In this document: positions 54,052 to 62,685 of the stretch, in pieces
Layout of the letters: every line of letters starts with the position of its first letter
Numbering within the stretch: position 1 is the first letter of the stretch
Assembly: GCF_024494725.1 (NCBI RefSeq)
Contig: NZ_JANHDK010000006.1
Location: 58,875-122,874 of the forward strand
Length of the DNA: 64,000 nucleotides
Direction: 5' to 3'
Source of the DNA: Haloplanus ruber
Lineage (GTDB): Archaea; Halobacteriota; Halobacteria; Halobacteriales; Haloferacaceae
Translations under genes and position numbers: made by a program
The notes under the pieces: model-generated
Database searches by the model: none
What the model was told of the DNA's origin: nothing
What the model saw: only the letters and a program-made list of their open reading frames with translations

Positions 54052-55544
54052 GTCTCCAACCGCTCGGCATCGTCGTCGCGTATCTCTTGCTCGCGCTCGG
54101 TGTCGGTCTCGTGGCCTACCGCGTCGGTGGGTCGGACGCCGAGGACTTCTATCTCGCCAGCCGTACCCTCGGGACGCTCGTCCTCCTCTTTACCACCTTC
54201 GCGACCCTGCTGTCGGCGTTTACCTTCTTCGGCGGCCCGAACCTCGCCTATCAGGCCGGCCCCGAGTGGATTCTCGTCATGGGCGTGATGGACGGCGTGC
54301 TCTTTGCCATCCTCTGGTACGTCATCGGCTACCGCCAGTGGCTCATCGGGCGCGCACGCGAGTACGTCACCTTGGGTGAGATGCTCGGCGACCGGTTTGC
54401 CTCTCCCGGCCTCCGGGGACTGGTCGCGGGCGTCAGCCTCCTGTGGCTCTTCCCGTACGTCATGCTCCAGCAGATGGGCGCCGGCGAGGCGCTGCGCGGC
54501 CTCACCGGCGGGGCCGTCCCCTACTGGGGCGGCGCCGCGCTCATCACCCTCTTTATGATTGCCTACGTGATGCTCGCCGGCCTGCGGGGTGTCGCTTGGA
54601 CCGACACGCTCCAGGGGCTGTTCATGCTCTCCGTGCTGTGGGTTGCGGTGGTCTGGATTCTCGGGAGCCTCGGCGGCCTCGGCGCGGCCACCCGCGGCAT
54701 GGTGGCGGCCAACCCCGACTTCGCGTCCCTCGGGGGCGGTCTCTATACGCCGCAGTTCATCATCTCGTCGGCGGTCACCATCGCCTTCGGTGTGACCATG
54801 TTCCCTCAGATCAACCAGCGCTTTTTCGTCGCGAAGTCCGCGACGGTGTTGAAACGCTCCTTTGCCCTCTGGCCCGTGCTCGTCCTCTTGCTTTTCGTCC
54901 CGGCGTTCATGCTCGGGGCGTGGGCCGCCGGCCTCCCCATCGAGGTTCCCGAGGGAGCGAACGTGCTGTCGGTCCTGCTGAGCGAGTACACCCCGGGGTG
55001 GTTCGCGGCGCTCGTCGTCGCCGGTGCGATGGCGGCGATGATGTCCTCCTCGGACTCGATGCTCCTCTCGGGGTCGGCCTACTTCACCCGTGACCTCTAT
55101 CGCCCCTTCGTCCGTCCCGAGGCGAGCGACCGGCGCGAGGCGTGGATCGCCCGCATCGGCGTCGCCGTCTTCGCCCTCCTCGCGTTCGCCGCCAGCCTCT
55201 CGCGGCCCGGCACGCTCATCGAAGTCGGCGACACCGCCTTCTCCGGGTTCGCCCTCCTCGCCCCGCCCGTCATCGTCGCACTCTACTGGGAGGCGACGAC
55301 CCGCGACGGCATGCTCGTCGGCGTCGCCGTCCCCCAGATCCTCTATCTCCTGCACGTTCTCGTCCCGACCGTGTCCGTCGCGGTTGGGGACACGACCGTC
55401 TCCCTCCTCGCTCGCTCCTACGCCGGGTGGGACGTCGCTCTCGCGTTCATGATCCTCGCCGCCGTCCTCACCGTCGGTGTCTCACTCGTCTCCTCGCCTG
55501 CCATCGACGAGGACGCCGCCCGTTTTGCCGTTGGCGGCGACTGA
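54048..55544 (+). CDS. Sodium:solute symporter (SSS family)
   Basis: 498 residues, start at a GTG overlapping the previous stop. About 13 helices. Conserved blocks: YRVGGSDAEDFYLASRTLG (TM2 region), FTFFGGPNLAYQAGPEW, AYVMLAGLRGVAWTDTLQGL (TM6, the sodium-solute signature), ITIAFGVTMFPQINQRFFVA, and AGAMAAMMSSSDSMLLSGSA in the Na+ site region. With DUF3311 it corresponds to MctP/PanF-like transporters of monocarboxylates or pantothenate; the substrate here is not resolved. The C-terminal part ends in the acidic PAIDEDAARFAVGGD. Confidence 0.92.
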   Translation: MSLQPLGIVVAYLLLALGVGLVAYRVGGSDAEDFYLASRTLGTLVLLFTTFATLLSAFTFFGGPNLAYQAGPEWILVMGVMDGVLFAILWYVIGYRQWLIGRAREYVTLGEMLGDRFASPGLRGLVAGVSLLWLFPYVMLQQMGAGEALRGLTGGAVPYWGGAALITLFMIAYVMLAGLRGVAWTDTLQGLFMLSVLWVAVVWILGSLGGLGAATRGMVAANPDFASLGGGLYTPQFIISSAVTIAFGVTMFPQINQRFFVAKSATVLKRSFALWPVLVLLLFVPAFMLGAWAAGLPIEVPEGANVLSVLLSEYTPGWFAALVVAGAMAAMMSSSDSMLLSGSAYFTRDLYRPFVRPEASDRREAWIARIGVAVFALLAFAASLSRPGTLIEVGDTAFSGFALLAPPVIVALYWEATTRDGMLVGVAVPQILYLLHVLVPTVSVAVGDTTVSLLARSYAGWDVALAFMILAAVLTVGVSLVSSPAIDEDAARFAVGGD

Positions 55545-55598
55545 CCCTCCCGTTCGTCATCCGACACCCTGATTGCCGATCCGACCGAGTTCCGGCCT

Positions 55599-55823
55599 AT
55601 GAGCGACATACTCGACGACGAAACGGCGGCAAAACTCGTCAAACACATCCGGGAGAGCGATCAGCCGAGTCCGCACTTCCAGGCGACGATGATCAACTTC
55701 GTCTGGTCGCTCTATCAGAGCGACGGCAGCCTCGACGAGGTGGGCCTCGACGACGGCGAGATGGAGGAAATTTTCCACTCACTCCCGACCGATCCCGAGA
55801 AGGAACTCGGATACACCGAGTAA
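55599..55823 (+). CDS. Small acidic cytosolic protein, conserved hypothetical
   Basis: 74 residues; helical, acidic, with SPHFQATMINFVWSLYQSDG as the main hydrophobic helix and EEIFHSLPTDPEKELGYTE at the end. Composition and codon use are haloarchaeal. No known domain. A hairpin at 55934-55960 followed by GTTTCT could terminate its transcript. Confidence 0.6.
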   Translation: MSDILDDETAAKLVKHIRESDQPSPHFQATMINFVWSLYQSDGSLDEVGLDDGEMEEIFHSLPTDPEKELGYTE

Positions 55824-56532
55824 CGCGTTCGCGACTGGTCTCGCCCGTACCCCCCGACCGCTCGTGCGGAGGATTAAAGCCCCCCGCTGCCTTCCACTAT
55901 CGTGGCACCCGCCTAGGATACGGGCGCCCACGCGGACCCGACGCCCTATCGTCGGGGTCCGTTTCTGGAACGTGCCGACAATCATTCGATACACACTTGT
56001 CGACGATGGAAGTCGCGCCCGCTGTTCACCGCCGACCACCGAACTATCTTGGAGCGTTCGTCGGGAACAGCGTCGACATCGGCACAGAACCAGCGGAAAG
56101 CACGGAGCGGAGCAAGATCACGCGGGGTGACTGCCGCAATCGCCTCACTAGCGAACCCGCTGTCGCGACACCAAACGCCATAGGCGCACAGGCCGCGTCC
56201 GGGGAGTTTAGGTCCTCGATTTCTTCCTCCTCGCACCACGAACGCTCGAAACTGGTCCTTCCAACCCTCGATGGTCTTCCCGGTAACGTGTGTCGAGGTA
56301 GCGTCCGACAGCGTCGTCAGGCCGAGGGGTTCGAGATCAGTCTTCGAAACGCGCTGCCCGCATCGAGATGTGACTGCCAGTGAAACTGCACTCACCGACA
56401 GTCACGAACAGATTTGAGTGCCGTCGGAGACGGAGCGGGACGTGCGAGCAAGCGACGCTTCGGTGAGCGGCCGACTACTCGTCGATTCGCATTCTCGAAG
56501 TCCAAATAAAAATCGTCGCCGTCGCGAGACGC
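55824..56532. other. 710-bp gene-poor region
   Basis: Beyond the hairpin at 55934-55960 (GGACC-CGACG paired with CGTCGGGGTCC, one bulge), I find no frame with haloarchaeal composition. Open frames at 55982-56395 (minus) and 55142-56383 (plus) exist but are arginine/serine-rich and lack acidic bias. The GC is lower and codon pattern less regular than in the neighbouring genes. It could be a decayed gene or horizontally acquired DNA. Confidence 0.35.
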
Positions 56533-56946
56533 TTACTGCGGGGCCGTCGCGCGAGCGATGGTGTTAGTGCCGCCACCAGCAGGGTTGATCCAGACCACCC
56601 GAACGGTCTCGCCGCCGATGTCGCCGCTTCCATTGTGAGGGGCCGTGTCTCCGGCAGTAACCGAGGAGTCAGGGAAATTCGCTTCCTCTGGCCCAATGCT
56701 CTCACTCGATACGTTGAGATTACTTTTCTCTAGGGTCTCGCCACCCTCGTGAGTAATGTTGACACCAGTATCGTTGAACTCGAAGCTCATACTGGCCTGT
56801 GGTGCGCTTTCGCTGACTTGGTCGCCCAAACCGAGGACGAACGTGCCGATCACAGCTGCAAGAATGACGGTTATTGCAACCATCAAAATCACACCAATGA
56901 CCGGACTAACGGCCGATTCGTCGGTGAAAAGTTCTTTCAATTGCAT
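56533..56946 (-). CDS. Type IV pilin (PilA/DUF1628)
   Basis: 137 residues from the ATG at 56946 ([19 protein letters not shown]). The leader is cut by PibD before [20 protein letters not shown], the highly conserved H-domain of haloarchaeal adhesion pilins. The mature C-terminal part is short and beta-rich ([20 protein letters not shown]) with predicted N-glycosylation sequons (NDT, NIT, NGS). A TATA-like GTTATAAAC (57057-57065, minus GTTTATAAC) about 115 bp upstream may be its promoter with a long leader. It sits in the gene-poor segment near tRNA-Tyr. Confidence 0.9.
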   Translation of the reverse strand: MQLKELFTDESAVSPVIGVILMVAITVILAAVIGTFVLGLGDQVSESAPQASMSFEFNDTGVNITHEGGETLEKSNLNVSSESIGPEEANFPDSSVTAGDTAPHNGSGDIGGETVRVVWINPAGGGTNTIARATAPQ

Positions 56947-57133
56947 TGTTTTGTTCGCCGAAGCACCAGAACGGCTGCGGCCGAAATCTGGCATGCCGCA
57001 TTCGGGGGGCCACCGCGCGTTCTCGTTCGGCGTTACTACTAGCTTCCTTCGCCACCGTTATAAACTCGATGGCCCAGTTATCGCCTCGAATAACTGAAGT
57101 GTGGTTGACAGCTGTTGGGCGCCAAAAGAGATT

Positions 57134-57310
57134 CTACGCCCGCGGAGCCGCGTCGTCGGGAACAGGTTCCTCGGGCGCGCGTTCTTGTTTCTCGACGATC
57201 CCGCGGAATAGCCGGCTGGGGGGCCTATCGGCATCGACGGGCCAATTTCCGTAGCAGCCGACGCCCCTCTTTGCAGGGTCGATCTCACGGCCGTCAGTCG
57301 TCGCTAGCAT
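57134..57310 (-). CDS. Small ORF with haloarchaeal composition, maybe a gene remnant
   Basis: 58 residues from the ATG at 57310, ending LFRGIVEKQERAPEEPVPDD then AAPRA. The open frame continues upstream to about 57372 without a start, so this could be the 3' end of a truncated gene as well as a genuine microprotein. Preceding residues read TDGREIDPAKRGVGCYGNW, with one cysteine. Acidic, proline-rich C-terminus like many haloarchaeal tails. No promoter signal is obvious. Homology unknown. Confidence 0.35.
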   Translation of the reverse strand: MLATTDGREIDPAKRGVGCYGNWPVDADRPPSRLFRGIVEKQERAPEEPVPDDAAPRA

Positions 57311-57596
57311 GACCGAGGCGTCGATGTTCGAGGTAACCGTACGTGGTATTTGCAGCCTCCGACCACCCTCGTCCGACTGTCAGGTCCGACAGATGGCGAA
57401 GATTTGTGTCTTGATGCCAGTCGCACTCCAGCAATGGCCGGGGCAGAGCGAAACCGACACCGACAGCAAGGACGCGCCGAAGCGGCTGAATATACCTGCC
57501 GCTATTCTGCCGTGATTCGGTAGGAAGGGGGATTCGCCCCCCGAATTGAAGCGTGCGAGACTCGTTGCCTCCCGTTCGCTGCGCTCACCGGAGCGG

Positions 57597-57611
57597 AGGG
57601 CAAGCCGATCG
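57597..57611. repeat. Partial direct repeat of tRNA-Tyr, possible attachment-site scar
   Basis: The 13-base GGGCAAGCCGATC at 57599-57611 also occurs inside the tRNA-Tyr gene (57667-57679). Further left, CCCCCCGAATTGAAG (about 57537-57552) resembles the complement of the tRNA T arm, CCCCGATTTGAACG. Together they look like a diverged copy of the tRNA 3' half, interrupted by about 45 bp. Confidence 0.4.
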
Positions 57612-57642
57612 CTGTTTCACTCCGGATCGACTCGAGAACGAG

Positions 57643-57716
57643 TCCGCCCTCCCCGATTTGAACGGGGGGCAAGCCGATCTACAGTCGGCTGCTCTACCAG
57701 TCTGAGCTAAGGGCGG
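57643..57716 (-). tRNA. tRNA-Tyr (anticodon GTA)
   Basis: A 74-nt cloverleaf on the minus strand: acceptor CCGCCCT pairs with AGGGCGG and has the archaeal tyrosine C1-G72 pair; D arm GCTC/GAGC; anticodon stem GCCGA/TCGGC with loop CTGTAGA, anticodon GTA; T arm CCCCG-TTCAAAT-CGGGG; discriminator A; no encoded CCA. No intron is seen. A minus-strand TATA box (CCTTAAGT, 57743-57750) lies about 30 bp upstream. Confidence 0.95.
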
Positions 57717-57742
57717 GCACGTAGATGTACTCCCTACACCGA

Positions 57743-57750
57743 ACTTAAGG
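57743..57750 (-). promoter_or_regulatory. TATA box of tRNA-Tyr
   Basis: Minus-strand CCTTAAGT centred about 30 bp from the tRNA 5' end. Confidence 0.55.
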
Positions 57751-57812
57751 ATTCTCATTTATCTGGCGGTCGGACCCGAACCCTTTCGTCGGTCGGTCGC
57801 CACCCACGCGGC

Positions 57813-58583
57813 ATGGACGAGGAGCGACAGGCCACCTTCGGGCCGGACGGCGAACTGGAGACGGAGGCGCCGGAGGCAACGGGGACGAACGACTTCGGCG
57901 AGGAAACGGGTGCCGACGAGACAGACGGGGGGTTCAACCGCTACGCCGTCGTCAGCCTGCTCCAGAAGGCAATCCGCCGGGGCGACGAGGAAGTGGCGGC
58001 CTGGTGTGCTTGGGAGCTGGCCCGTTCGGGCTTCGGGTGGAACCTCTGGGACCGCCTGCAGACGTTCGTCGTCGAGGACCTCGCGGCCGATACCCAGGCG
58101 CCGTCGCTCGTCGCCCGCTACGAGGACCTCGCCGAGCGGTGGGATATGGACTCTCGGCGGGGACAGATGGCGGCGGTCCAGGCGGCTCTCGCCGTCGCCC
58201 GCGCCCGGAGCGCCCGCGAAGGAGCAAACGCGGTCAACGCCTTTCACGCCGTCGCGAAGCGGCGCGCCGAGGCCCGTGAGCGGGGCGCGGAGCCAACACA
58301 CACCTTCCCTGTCACGGCCGACGACCTCTCCTCCGACGGCGAGTACGACGTCGCCCTCGACGGCCACACCGGCGAAGGGGCGAGACTGGACCGTGGTTCT
58401 CCGTTCTTCCGCATCCACGGCGCTCGCGTCGGCCCCGAGGGGGAGACGGACACGAGCGCCCGGTGGAAGCGACTCTTTCTCGCGCTCGACGAGTACGACT
58501 ACACCGACGAACAGGTCGCACACGCGCTCTCGGCGGTCGACCCGGCGGAGCCGTGGGCCGAACCGTCCTTCGACGACGGATGA
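57813..58583 (+). CDS. Haloarchaeal hypothetical with RarA/MgsA C-terminal-like helices
   Basis: 256 residues. The segment RYAVVSLLQKAIRRGDEEVA followed by WCAWELARSGFGWNLWDRLQ and TFVVEDLAAD (about residues 48-92) resembles the C-terminal helical domain of RarA/MgsA clamp-loader-like ATPases, where a similar helix pair packs in the tetramer; there is no AAA+ module here. The N-terminus (about 1-45) is acidic and disordered. The C-terminal half is alpha-helical. Function unknown; DNA-transaction link is weak inference. Confidence 0.6.
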   Translation: MDEERQATFGPDGELETEAPEATGTNDFGEETGADETDGGFNRYAVVSLLQKAIRRGDEEVAAWCAWELARSGFGWNLWDRLQTFVVEDLAADTQAPSLVARYEDLAERWDMDSRRGQMAAVQAALAVARARSAREGANAVNAFHAVAKRRAEARERGAEPTHTFPVTADDLSSDGEYDVALDGHTGEGARLDRGSPFFRIHGARVGPEGETDTSARWKRLFLALDEYDYTDEQVAHALSAVDPAEPWAEPSFDDG

Positions 58584-58611
58584 AGGGGCGCGGACGACCG
58601 CTGCCCTCGCC

Positions 58612-59574
58612 TCACTCCGCCCACAGCGCGTACATGTCGTCCCGGATCGATTCGGTGTAGCGCTCCTCGCCCATCTCCACCGCGGGGTCGCCCGCCTCGA
58701 CCCGCCCGATGGTGACGGCCTCGATCTCTTCCTCGTGGAGCGCTGCGAGCGCAGCGTCCGCGTCGCCGTCGGCGACGGTCACCAGCAGCGCGCCGGAGCC
58801 GAGAACCCTGAGCGGGTCGACGCCGGCGGCGTCACAGACCGCCCGGGTCGCCGTGCGGACGTGGACGGCGTCGCGGTCGACACGGAGGGTGACGCCGCCG
58901 GCGAGTGCCATCTCGATCAGCCCTTCGATGACGCCCCCCTCGGTGGGGTCGTGCATGGCGGTCGCAGTCGGTGCGAGGGCGGCCGCCTCGGGCATCACGC
59001 TGAGGTCGTCGAACGCGGCCGTCGCGCGGTCAAGTACGTCCGCGGGAAGGTCCAAGCGGTCGCGGAAGTCGGTCGCGAGGACGCCCGTTGCCTCGATCCC
59101 CGCCCCCTTCGTGAGGAGGATCCGATCCCCGGGGGACGCCCCGCCGGTGGCGACGAAGCGGTCGGCCATCCCGAGACAGGTGAGCGAGCAGAGCGGTCGC
59201 TCCAAGCCGGCGACAACTTCGGTGTGACCACCGGCGATGGTCAGCCCGAGGCGGTCGGCCTCGGCGTCGAGTTGGCCGGTGATCGTCTCCAGTACGTCGA
59301 CGTCTGCGTCGGGGAGGAGGACGGTACTCAGGAGATATTCGGGGCGGCCGCCGGCAGCCGCGACGTCGTTCGAGGCGACGACGACGGCCAACTGTCCCAG
59401 GCGCTCGGCCGCGAGTGAGATCGGGTCGGTGCTGGCGATCAGCGTCCCGCCGTCGATCCGGATGGCCGCGGCGTCCTCACCGAACGCCGGTCCCGCGAGC
59501 AGGTTCGGATTGGGCGCCCCCGTCCGCGAGAGGACCAGATCCGACAGGACCGCCGGATCGAGTTTGCCGGTCAT
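58612..59574 (-). CDS. AIR-synthase superfamily protein, HypE/ThiL-like
   Basis: 320 residues. N-terminal GPAFGEDAAAIRIDGGTLIA gives the Asp-rich ATP-Mg motif, then QLAVVVASNDVAAAGGRPEY (the NDxxxxG block), GGHTEVVAGLERPLCSLTCL, and ILLTKGAGIEATGVLATDF. The C-terminal half has MHDPTEGGVIEGLIEMAL and VLGSGALLVTVAD. ThiL, PurM, SelD and HypE share this fold and phosphorylate or cyclise substrates with ATP. The GGHTEV block resembles HypE, but no hydrogenase genes are nearby, so the substrate is unknown. Confidence 0.85.
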   Translation of the reverse strand: MTGKLDPAVLSDLVLSRTGAPNPNLLAGPAFGEDAAAIRIDGGTLIASTDPISLAAERLGQLAVVVASNDVAAAGGRPEYLLSTVLLPDADVDVLETITGQLDAEADRLGLTIAGGHTEVVAGLERPLCSLTCLGMADRFVATGGASPGDRILLTKGAGIEATGVLATDFRDRLDLPADVLDRATAAFDDLSVMPEAAALAPTATAMHDPTEGGVIEGLIEMALAGGVTLRVDRDAVHVRTATRAVCDAAGVDPLRVLGSGALLVTVADGDADAALAALHEEEIEAVTIGRVEAGDPAVEMGEERYTESIRDDMYALWAE

Positions 59575-59703
59575 GGGCGTCCGGTAGGCTCGCCCCGGTG
59601 ATGTGCCTTCCCGTCTCCCGACGGAGTTCGCGTCGGCGCGCGGTGTCGTGGTATCGCCACGCCGGACCGCACCCTACAAGCCTCCCCATCGGTTACGTGG
59701 CGT

Positions 59704-60753
59704 ATGCTCATGACGCCCGGCCCGACGGCGCTGCCCCCGTCGGTCAGGGAGGCGGCCGGCGAGGAACTGCTCAACCCCGACGTCGATCCGGCCTTCGCCG
59801 ACCGGTACGACGCGCTGAAACGGAAACTCGGGCGGATCTACGGGACCGACGACGAGGTGGTCGTTCTCGGCGGCGAGGGCATCCTCGGCTTGGAGGCGGC
59901 CGTCGCCTCGACCGTCGCGCCTGGCGACCGCGTCTGCTGTCTCTCGAACGGCCCGTACGGCGACGGCTTCGCGGACCTCGTCGAAGCCTACGGCGGCGAG
60001 GCGACCCTCGTCGACGCCAACTACGACGACCCACTCCCACTGGACGCCTTGGAGCGGACACTCGACGGCGAGGACTTCGACCTCGTGACGATGGTCCACT
60101 GCGAGACGCCGACCGGGACGCTCAACGACCTCGACGCCGCACTCGACCGCGTTGCCGCCCACGACGTCCTCACCGTCGTCGACGCCGTCTCCTCGCTCGG
60201 GGGGACGCCCGTCCCGACAGACCGGATCGACATCGCCATCGGCGCGTCACAGAAGTGTTTCAGCGCACCGCCCGGCCTCGCGGTCTGTTCCGTCAGCGAC
60301 GCCGCGTGGGAGCGGATCGAGGCCCGCGATCCCGACCCGCTATACACCAACTTGCTTCCGTGGCACGAGGCCGAACAGCCCTACCCCTACACCCACCTGT
60401 CGACGCTGGTCGTCGCACTGGAGGCGGCCCTCGACTTGTTGCTGGAGGCGGGACTCGACACCGTCTACGAACGCCACCGCGAGGCTGCGCTGGTCTGCCG
60501 GGAGCGCGGGCGCAACCTCGGGCTGGAGCCGTTTCCCGACCCTGAGCGGAGTTCGCCGACGGTCACTGCCTTCGCCGTTCCGGGGCGGGCGACGGCGCTT
60601 CAGGAACGCCTGCGTGTGGACCACGACGTGACGCTCTCGACCGGTCTGGGCGGTCTCGAGGACGACGTGCTCCGCGTCGGCCACATGGGATACAACGCCG
60701 AAGTCGAGAAGGTCGAGCAGACGATGGACGCGCTGGCAGCCGTCCTCGACTAG
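59704..60753 (+). CDS. Class V aminotransferase (alanine-glyoxylate/serine-pyruvate type)
   Basis: 349 residues. Opens MLMTPGPTALPPSVREAAGE, contains GEGILGLEAAVAST (PLP phosphate binding), the aspartate that contacts the PLP ring in TVVDAVSSLGGTPV, and the Schiff-base lysine K184 in GASQKCFSAPPGLAV. LLPWHEAEQPYPYTHLSTLV and the C-terminal RVGHMGYNAEVEKVEQTM are typical. It transfers amino groups between alanine/serine and glyoxylate or pyruvate; exact pair not fixed. It is convergent with the helicase gene. Confidence 0.92.
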   Translation: MLMTPGPTALPPSVREAAGEELLNPDVDPAFADRYDALKRKLGRIYGTDDEVVVLGGEGILGLEAAVASTVAPGDRVCCLSNGPYGDGFADLVEAYGGEATLVDANYDDPLPLDALERTLDGEDFDLVTMVHCETPTGTLNDLDAALDRVAAHDVLTVVDAVSSLGGTPVPTDRIDIAIGASQKCFSAPPGLAVCSVSDAAWERIEARDPDPLYTNLLPWHEAEQPYPYTHLSTLVVALEAALDLLLEAGLDTVYERHREAALVCRERGRNLGLEPFPDPERSSPTVTAFAVPGRATALQERLRVDHDVTLSTGLGGLEDDVLRVGHMGYNAEVEKVEQTMDALAAVLD

Positions 60754-60780
60754 GCCGCTCCCCCGCCCGTCGTCGGCACC

Positions 60781-62604
60781 TCACTCCACGCCGTTCTCGG
60801 TCACACGGATTCCTTTCTCCGCGAGGTGGCGCATCTGGCGCTGAGCGAAATCCTCCTCGCTTGTCCCCCGTGTCGCCAACACGTACACCGTCGCGCTCCC
60901 CGCGGGGCGCATCGTCCGGCCGGCGCGCTGGGCGCCCTGTCGGCGCGACCCACCGAGTCCCGACGCGACGACCGCGAGTTCCGCGTTCGGCAGATCGATC
61001 CCCTCGTCGCCGACGCGAGAGACGACGAGTGTCCGGCGCTCGCCGTCGCGAAACGACGCGAACAACTGATCGCGCTCGTGGTGTGGCGTCTCGCCGCTCA
61101 CGAAGGGAGCGTTGACCGCGTCGGCGATGGCTCGACCGTGATCCAGCCAGTCGACGAACACCAGTGCCTTCGCCGTCGGGTGTTCGGCAAGCAGGTGGCG
61201 TACTTCGTCGACCTTGGCCGGGTTCTCCGCTGCGATCCGATGTTTCGCGCGCGGCTCCGCGCTCGCGTACGCGTTTCGTTCCTCGTCGCTCGCCCACGGC
61301 AGATACCTGATCTCCACCTCGGGTTCCTGGACGTAGCCGGCGTCGAAGAGTGCGTCCCAGTCGGTGCCGATGGGCGGCCCGACGAGCGTGTAGATGTCCG
61401 TCTCGCGGTCGTCCTCGCGAACTGGTGTCGCCGAGAGGCCGAGTCGATGTTTGCTCTGGAGATCCGCGCTCCGTCGGTACACCTCGCTGGGGATGTGGTG
61501 AACCTCGTCGTAAACGATCAGCCCCCACTCTCGCCGGTCGAACAGCGAACGGTGTCGGTCCATGCCTGCCACCTGGTAGGTGGCTATCGTCACCGGGCGA
61601 ATCTCCTTTTCGCCGCCGTGATACTCTCCGATGTCCTCCGGGTCGAGGGTGGTGTGTTCGAGTAATTCTGCCCGCCACTGGCCGGCGAGTTCCCGACTCG
61701 GCACGAGGATCAGCGTCTCGCCGCCGACGGCGGTCAGCGCGCCGAGCGCGGCGACGGTCTTCCCGCTTCCCGACGGCCCGACGAACACGCCCGCTCGCTG
61801 GTCGAGGAACCGATCCACCCAGTCTTGCTGGTAGTCTCGTAGCTCCGTCCGGAGTTCGACGTCGAGTGGCTCGCCCGTCTCTAACTCACGCTCGTCGATC
61901 ACGGGGTAGCCCGCCTCGTAGAGGATCCGCTTGATCGCCGCCTCACTTCCCTCGACGACCCAACTCTCGGTCTCGGAGATGGGGGCGTGGAGGTGTTCCT
62001 CGTCGAGTTTTTGTCTGGCGACGTTGCCCATCAGGCTCTCGCTTGCCGCCGCCAGTACCGTGTAGCCGTCCTCGTGGGTTCGGAGAGTGAACTGGCGTGC
62101 GCGGGTCCACTGGCGCTCGATCCACTCCTCCAGATGCGGGGAGCGACGCGGGAGGACCGACCGCAGGGTGCCTAAGAAGTCCTCGAAGTCGTCGAACGGC
62201 GCCGCCCACACGTCCTCCCGACGGATGCGATAGAGATAGCCTTTCGTCCCGGAGGTATCGACCAGGTGGGCGATACGGGACAGTTGCGCGCGGGTGTACT
62301 GACTCGGCTGGTCGACGACGAGTTCGCGGCGCTCCGGAAAGAGCACCACGCGTTCACGGTCGGCGAGTCGCCCCCACTCGCTCGGATACCAGACCACTGG
62401 GTCGGACTCGACGTCCAGTCGCTCGACGTCGCCCGCGGCGGCGAGTCGATCTAGCGCCTCGCTTGCGGCCGCCTGTGAGCAGTCGAGTCGACGGGCGATC
62501 TGTTGGGCGGTGGCGACCGGTCGTCCCTCCGACTGTAACGCGTCGAGAAACGACTCTAACGTGACGGCGTCGTCACCCTCGTCGGCGGGTGGGTCCTCGG
62601 TCAT
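60781..62604 (-). CDS. XPB/Rad25-like superfamily 2 helicase
   Basis: 607 residues. An N-terminal winged-helix (about 12-75, ATAQQIARRLDCSQAAASEA) and damage-recognition-like region precede the motor: motif I GPSGSGKTVAALGAL, Ia ILVPSRELAGQWRAEL, DEVH box VYDEVHHIPS, motif III LGLSATPVREDDRE, motif IV VFVDWLDHGRAIAD, and motif VI RQGAQRAGRTMRP. The RED-like residue run REDDRE after motif III is an XPB signature. Probably a DNA repair or transcription-coupled helicase, with Bax1 possibly elsewhere. Complete and of normal length. Confidence 0.92.
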   Translation of the reverse strand: MTEDPPADEGDDAVTLESFLDALQSEGRPVATAQQIARRLDCSQAAASEALDRLAAAGDVERLDVESDPVVWYPSEWGRLADRERVVLFPERRELVVDQPSQYTRAQLSRIAHLVDTSGTKGYLYRIRREDVWAAPFDDFEDFLGTLRSVLPRRSPHLEEWIERQWTRARQFTLRTHEDGYTVLAAASESLMGNVARQKLDEEHLHAPISETESWVVEGSEAAIKRILYEAGYPVIDERELETGEPLDVELRTELRDYQQDWVDRFLDQRAGVFVGPSGSGKTVAALGALTAVGGETLILVPSRELAGQWRAELLEHTTLDPEDIGEYHGGEKEIRPVTIATYQVAGMDRHRSLFDRREWGLIVYDEVHHIPSEVYRRSADLQSKHRLGLSATPVREDDRETDIYTLVGPPIGTDWDALFDAGYVQEPEVEIRYLPWASDEERNAYASAEPRAKHRIAAENPAKVDEVRHLLAEHPTAKALVFVDWLDHGRAIADAVNAPFVSGETPHHERDQLFASFRDGERRTLVVSRVGDEGIDLPNAELAVVASGLGGSRRQGAQRAGRTMRPAGSATVYVLATRGTSEEDFAQRQMRHLAEKGIRVTENGVE

Positions 62605-62685
62605 CGAGTGCGGTAGGACCCCGACGGAGAAACGCGTTGTGTCCCGTCGGCGACGCCGGCCCTCTCGCTGTGGCCGTCGGTGGGT

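Noticed and set aside
53763..55355. 530-residue minus frame opposite the SSS symporter
   Set aside because: Glu/Gly/Arg-rich shadow of the membrane protein on the other strand.
55982..56395. 137-residue minus frame in the gene-poor segment
   Set aside because: Arg/Ser/Cys-rich, no acidic bias, no promoter or family motif; could be a decayed gene but I cannot support it.
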